Shown: positions 5,066 through 6,881 of the stretch, piece after piece
Layout of the letters: the number at the start of each line of letters is the position of its first letter
How positions within the stretch are numbered: position 1 is the first letter of the stretch
Source: an uncultured Collinsella sp.
GTDB lineage: Bacteria > Actinomycetota > Coriobacteriia > Coriobacteriales > Coriobacteriaceae
Direction: 5' to 3'
Assembly: GCA_958439425.1 (NCBI GenBank)
Contig: CAUBVH010000046.1
Span: 1-6,881, forward strand
Length of the DNA: 6,881 nt
Position numbers and translations under genes: made by a program
The notes under the pieces: model-generated
Database searches by the model: none
Seen by the model: only the letters and a program-made list of their open reading frames with translations
What the model was told of the DNA's origin: nothing

Positions 5066-6577
5066 ATGTCTCAGAATTTGACTCGAGTGATTGTCACCAC
5101 CGATATGGAAGTCGATGATATGAACTCTCTGGTTCATTTGGCTCTGTATCTCAATGTGCTCGATGTGCAGGCTGTGGTGTACACGGCTTCGCAATATCAC
5201 TTTCTTGGCGATGGTGTCCATACGCTGGGCGAGGTGAATCCGCATTGGCGGACCAAAGGCGTGCGCTCCTATACCTGGGACGTCGTTCCGCACGAGCCCG
5301 ACCCCGAAGCTGGCTCGCTCATGGAGTACCGCCCATTCCCCGAAGGTTGGATCGAAAGCCTGTGGAGCAACGAGTATGCCCAGGCCTGGCCGCAGCTCAA
5401 CGCTAACGCCGCTGCCGCCGGCGAGCCGTCCTTCCCCACGCCCGCTCAGATGATCGAGCGCACCTATATGGGTAACGCCGCCTTTGAGGGCGACGTGCGC
5501 GAGGAAACGCCCGGTTCGCGCGTCATCGCCGACGCCATCATGGATGATGACCCCCGCACGCTGTGGCTCCTTTCCTGGGGCGGTATGAACACTATCGTTC
5601 GCGCCCTCATGTCCATCGCCGAACAATGGCAGAACACACCCGAGTGGCCCGCCGTGCGGCAGCGGATCTATCAGAAGGTGCGCGTGATGGGTGTTGCCGA
5701 TGGCGTGGGGCAGGACAACTCATGGCTCGACCATGGGCGCGAACTCTTTCCCGAGCTCGTCTTTTGGCGCGTGCCCTATATGTACGGCGGCTATGTCGAC
5801 GCCAAGACGGCTCAGCCCGATACGCTGCCGCTGTTTAAGGCTCCTTGGCCCGAGCAGAATCTCACCCAGGGCAACGGCCCCCTCATGGCGCGCTATATGC
5901 TCTATGGCGATGGCAAGGTCTACGAAAACGAGCCCGAGCGCTTTCAGTTTGGCAAGCATGCCCGTCTGGATTGGGGCCTGGAAGGCGTGCCCGCAATGCA
6001 GTTTGAGCGCGGCGATTTTATGGCCGAAGGCGACAGTATGACCTATATCCCGCTGCTGCCGTTTGGCCTGCGCGGTATCGATGACCGCGGCTTCGATACG
6101 CTGCTCGGCCGCATGTTTCATGATGGGCGCCCCGATGCAGACGCACGCACCAATTTTGCCGCCCTCAGCACGCGCGCAGACGGTAATCCCAATCCCTACC
6201 TGCGCGCCTATCAGGAAGACTTTGCCGCCCGCGCGCAATGGTGCGCCCATGATCCGGCAGTCTGCTCGCACCCGGCGCATGTTGTCGAAGTTGCGGCCGA
6301 TCGCAGTGCTATAGCCGGCGAACGCGTCGCCCTTGCAGCGACCATCGTCGATCCCGACGACAAGGGTTTCGATGCGCATTGGGATGTCGCCGTGGACCCG
6401 TCGAGCTATGCAGGCGCCCAAGACCTGTCGCTGTGGCAAGAATGCACAGTGGACGCCGTTTTCGTCGTGCCCGCCAACGCACGGCCCGGTGATCGCTTCG
6501 TGCTCACCCTCACCGTGCAGACGCGCGGCGAGCGCCCCTGCAGCCGCTACGCCCAGGTCGCCATCACCGTCGCATAG
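5066..6577 (+). CDS. Sde182/DUF1593 nucleoside-hydrolase-like protein
   Basis: The 503-residue product begins with RVIVTTDMEVDDMNSLVHL (7-25), the hallmark of the DUF1593/Sde182 N-terminal domain (PF07632), which shares the nucleoside hydrolase fold. Asp13, Asp17 and Asp18 correspond to the calcium-binding acidic cluster of nucleoside hydrolases, while the first Asp of the classic DxDxGxDD motif is Thr11 and the Gly is Glu15. VVYTASQYH (37-45), LWLLSWGGMNT (166-176) and the DNSWLDHG stretch (217-224) are further family-like motifs. Residues from about 405 to the end form a beta-sandwich, like the Sde182 C-terminal domain. Many relatives are exported, but this one shows no signal peptide. It follows the esterase gene by 73 bp, probably in one transcript. 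Biochemical function of the family is poorly known, and cleavage of a furanosidic or N-glycosidic bond is inference. Confidence 0.9.
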   Translation: MSQNLTRVIVTTDMEVDDMNSLVHLALYLNVLDVQAVVYTASQYHFLGDGVHTLGEVNPHWRTKGVRSYTWDVVPHEPDPEAGSLMEYRPFPEGWIESLWSNEYAQAWPQLNANAAAAGEPSFPTPAQMIERTYMGNAAFEGDVREETPGSRVIADAIMDDDPRTLWLLSWGGMNTIVRALMSIAEQWQNTPEWPAVRQRIYQKVRVMGVADGVGQDNSWLDHGRELFPELVFWRVPYMYGGYVDAKTAQPDTLPLFKAPWPEQNLTQGNGPLMARYMLYGDGKVYENEPERFQFGKHARLDWGLEGVPAMQFERGDFMAEGDSMTYIPLLPFGLRGIDDRGFDTLLGRMFHDGRPDADARTNFAALSTRADGNPNPYLRAYQEDFAARAQWCAHDPAVCSHPAHVVEVAADRSAIAGERVALAATIVDPDDKGFDAHWDVAVDPSSYAGAQDLSLWQECTVDAVFVVPANARPGDRFVLTLTVQTRGERPCSRYAQVAITVA

Positions 6578-6610
6578 CAACCGACAGCGCCCACATTCGG
6601 CAAGGAGTAT

Positions 6611-6649
6611 CCCCAGGTGCCGGCACAAAAGAAACGTCCCCAAGTGCCG
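6611..6649. repeat. REP-like stem-loop A (GTGCC arms)
   Basis: CGGCAC (6621-6626) pairs with GTGCCG (6644-6649) around a 17-nt loop, AAAAGAAACGTCCCCAA. The 5' arm is also part of a perfect 10-bp palindrome, GTGCCGGCAC (6617-6626). The loop and length match stem-loop B at 6764-6790. Confidence 0.65.
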
Positions 6650-6659
6650 CCTGTTCGCC

Positions 6660-6681
6660 GAGCGAGGATTTTTGGACGCTC
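6660..6681. repeat. Small hairpin
   Basis: GAGCG (6660-6664) pairs with CGCTC (6677-6681) around a 12-nt loop containing TTTTT. It is short and could be chance, but it sits within the cluster of stem-loops. Confidence 0.3.
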
Positions 6682-6690
6682 AAATGACGA

Positions 6691-6750
6691 GAGTGGATAA
6701 TCTCCCACTTTGAGCCCGCAAACAGACCAAAAACGGGAGATTATCCACTC
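6691..6750. repeat. 16-bp perfect inverted repeat with potential pseudoknot
   Basis: GAGTGGATAATCTCCC (6691-6706) is perfectly complementary to 6735-6750 with a 28-nt loop. Loop bases GCCCGCA (6714-6720) are complementary to TGCGGGC (6757-6763) just outside the stem, which would make an H-type pseudoknot in RNA or single-stranded DNA. No T tract follows on either strand, so a terminator role is unlikely. Confidence 0.75.
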
Positions 6751-6763
6751 CCACTCTGCGGGC

Positions 6764-6790
6764 ACTCATTTAAGTACGTCCCCAATGAGT
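6764..6790. repeat. REP-like stem-loop B (TGAGT arms)
   Basis: ACTCA (6764-6768) pairs with TGAGT (6786-6790) around a 17-nt loop, TTTAAGTACGTCCCCAA; two further A-T pairs can form inside. The last ten loop bases are identical to stem-loop A, while both arms differ yet remain complementary. Its 3' half (6781-6794) recurs at 84-97 beside the insertion sequence end. Confidence 0.65.
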
Positions 6791-6881
6791 ACCCCCACAG
6801 CAACGGCAACGCCGATGTCTTGGCAACGACAGACACTATGACCCAATCCGAGGGCACTAAAAAGACAGGAGCCCCCGCTCG

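Larger units (their letters stand above)
6578..6881. other. Right-edge intergenic region rich in stem-loops
   Basis: These 304 bp hold no convincing gene. Between 6611 and 6794 there are at least four inverted repeats and the direct repeats CCCCA(G/A)GTGCCG (6611-6622 and 6638-6649) and ACGTCCCCAA (6634-6643 and 6776-6785), an arrangement like clustered REP sequences (a BIME). An ATG at 6838 opens a frame to the window edge (MTQSEGTKKTGAPA) but has no clear ribosome binding site. No classical terminator follows the DUF1593-type gene. Confidence 0.7.

Noticed and set aside
5720..6643. Minus-strand open frame opposite the DUF1593-type gene
   Set aside because: It is an antisense shadow with no domain pattern, and it runs into the repeat region.
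6611..6794. CRISPR array
   Set aside because: The repeats are short, unequal and unevenly spaced, and they form nested hairpins rather than regular repeat-spacer units.
6838..6881. Possible start of a further plus-strand gene (MTQSEGTKKTGAPA)
   Set aside because: Only about 14 codons are visible and no Shine-Dalgarno sequence precedes the ATG. It may be real, but the window cannot show it.

Overview
The window is GC-rich, densely coded and codon-biased, and it carries a glucose-superfamily PTS permease. It looks like a gut Actinomycetota of the Coriobacteriia/Collinsella type, but that placement is an impression from sequence style and has not been checked against a database.

Layout. At the left edge (1-54) lies the last piece of a transposase that resembles the IS110 family, followed by its presumed right end (to about 83). 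Next come short tandem repeats (84-105) and a long hairpin (115-174). Two minus-strand genes follow: a GH140/DUF4038-type glycoside hydrolase (218-1531) and, upstream of it, a PTS EIIBC permease (1740-3167). Between these two are a terminator-like hairpin and a long leader hairpin. A 487-bp AT-rich divergent control region (3168-3654) is full of TAAAC/GTTTA motifs and holds two perfect palindromes. Two plus-strand genes diverge from it: an alpha/beta-hydrolase esterase (3655-4992) and a Sde182/DUF1593 nucleoside-hydrolase-like protein (5066-6577). The right edge (6578-6881) has no convincing gene and is packed with REP-like stem-loops.

How it may work (inference). The permease would import and phosphorylate a small glycoside. 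The three enzymes carry no recognisable signal peptide and so should act in the cytoplasm: the esterase could remove acyl groups, and the GH140-like and nucleoside-hydrolase-like enzymes could cut glycosidic bonds. Characterised GH140 enzymes act on apiofuranosides and nucleoside hydrolases act on ribofuranosides, so a furanoside-containing plant or nucleoside-like glycoside is a reasonable guess. No regulator, EIIA or sugar kinase lies in the window. The shared palindromic motif suggests that one repressor controls both arms.

The most striking non-coding signal is a pair of stem-loops near the right end. They share a 17-nt loop ending in ACGTCCCCAA but have different, still complementary arms. 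A fragment of the same element abuts the IS110-like right end at the left edge of the window, as if the insertion sequence had landed in its loop.
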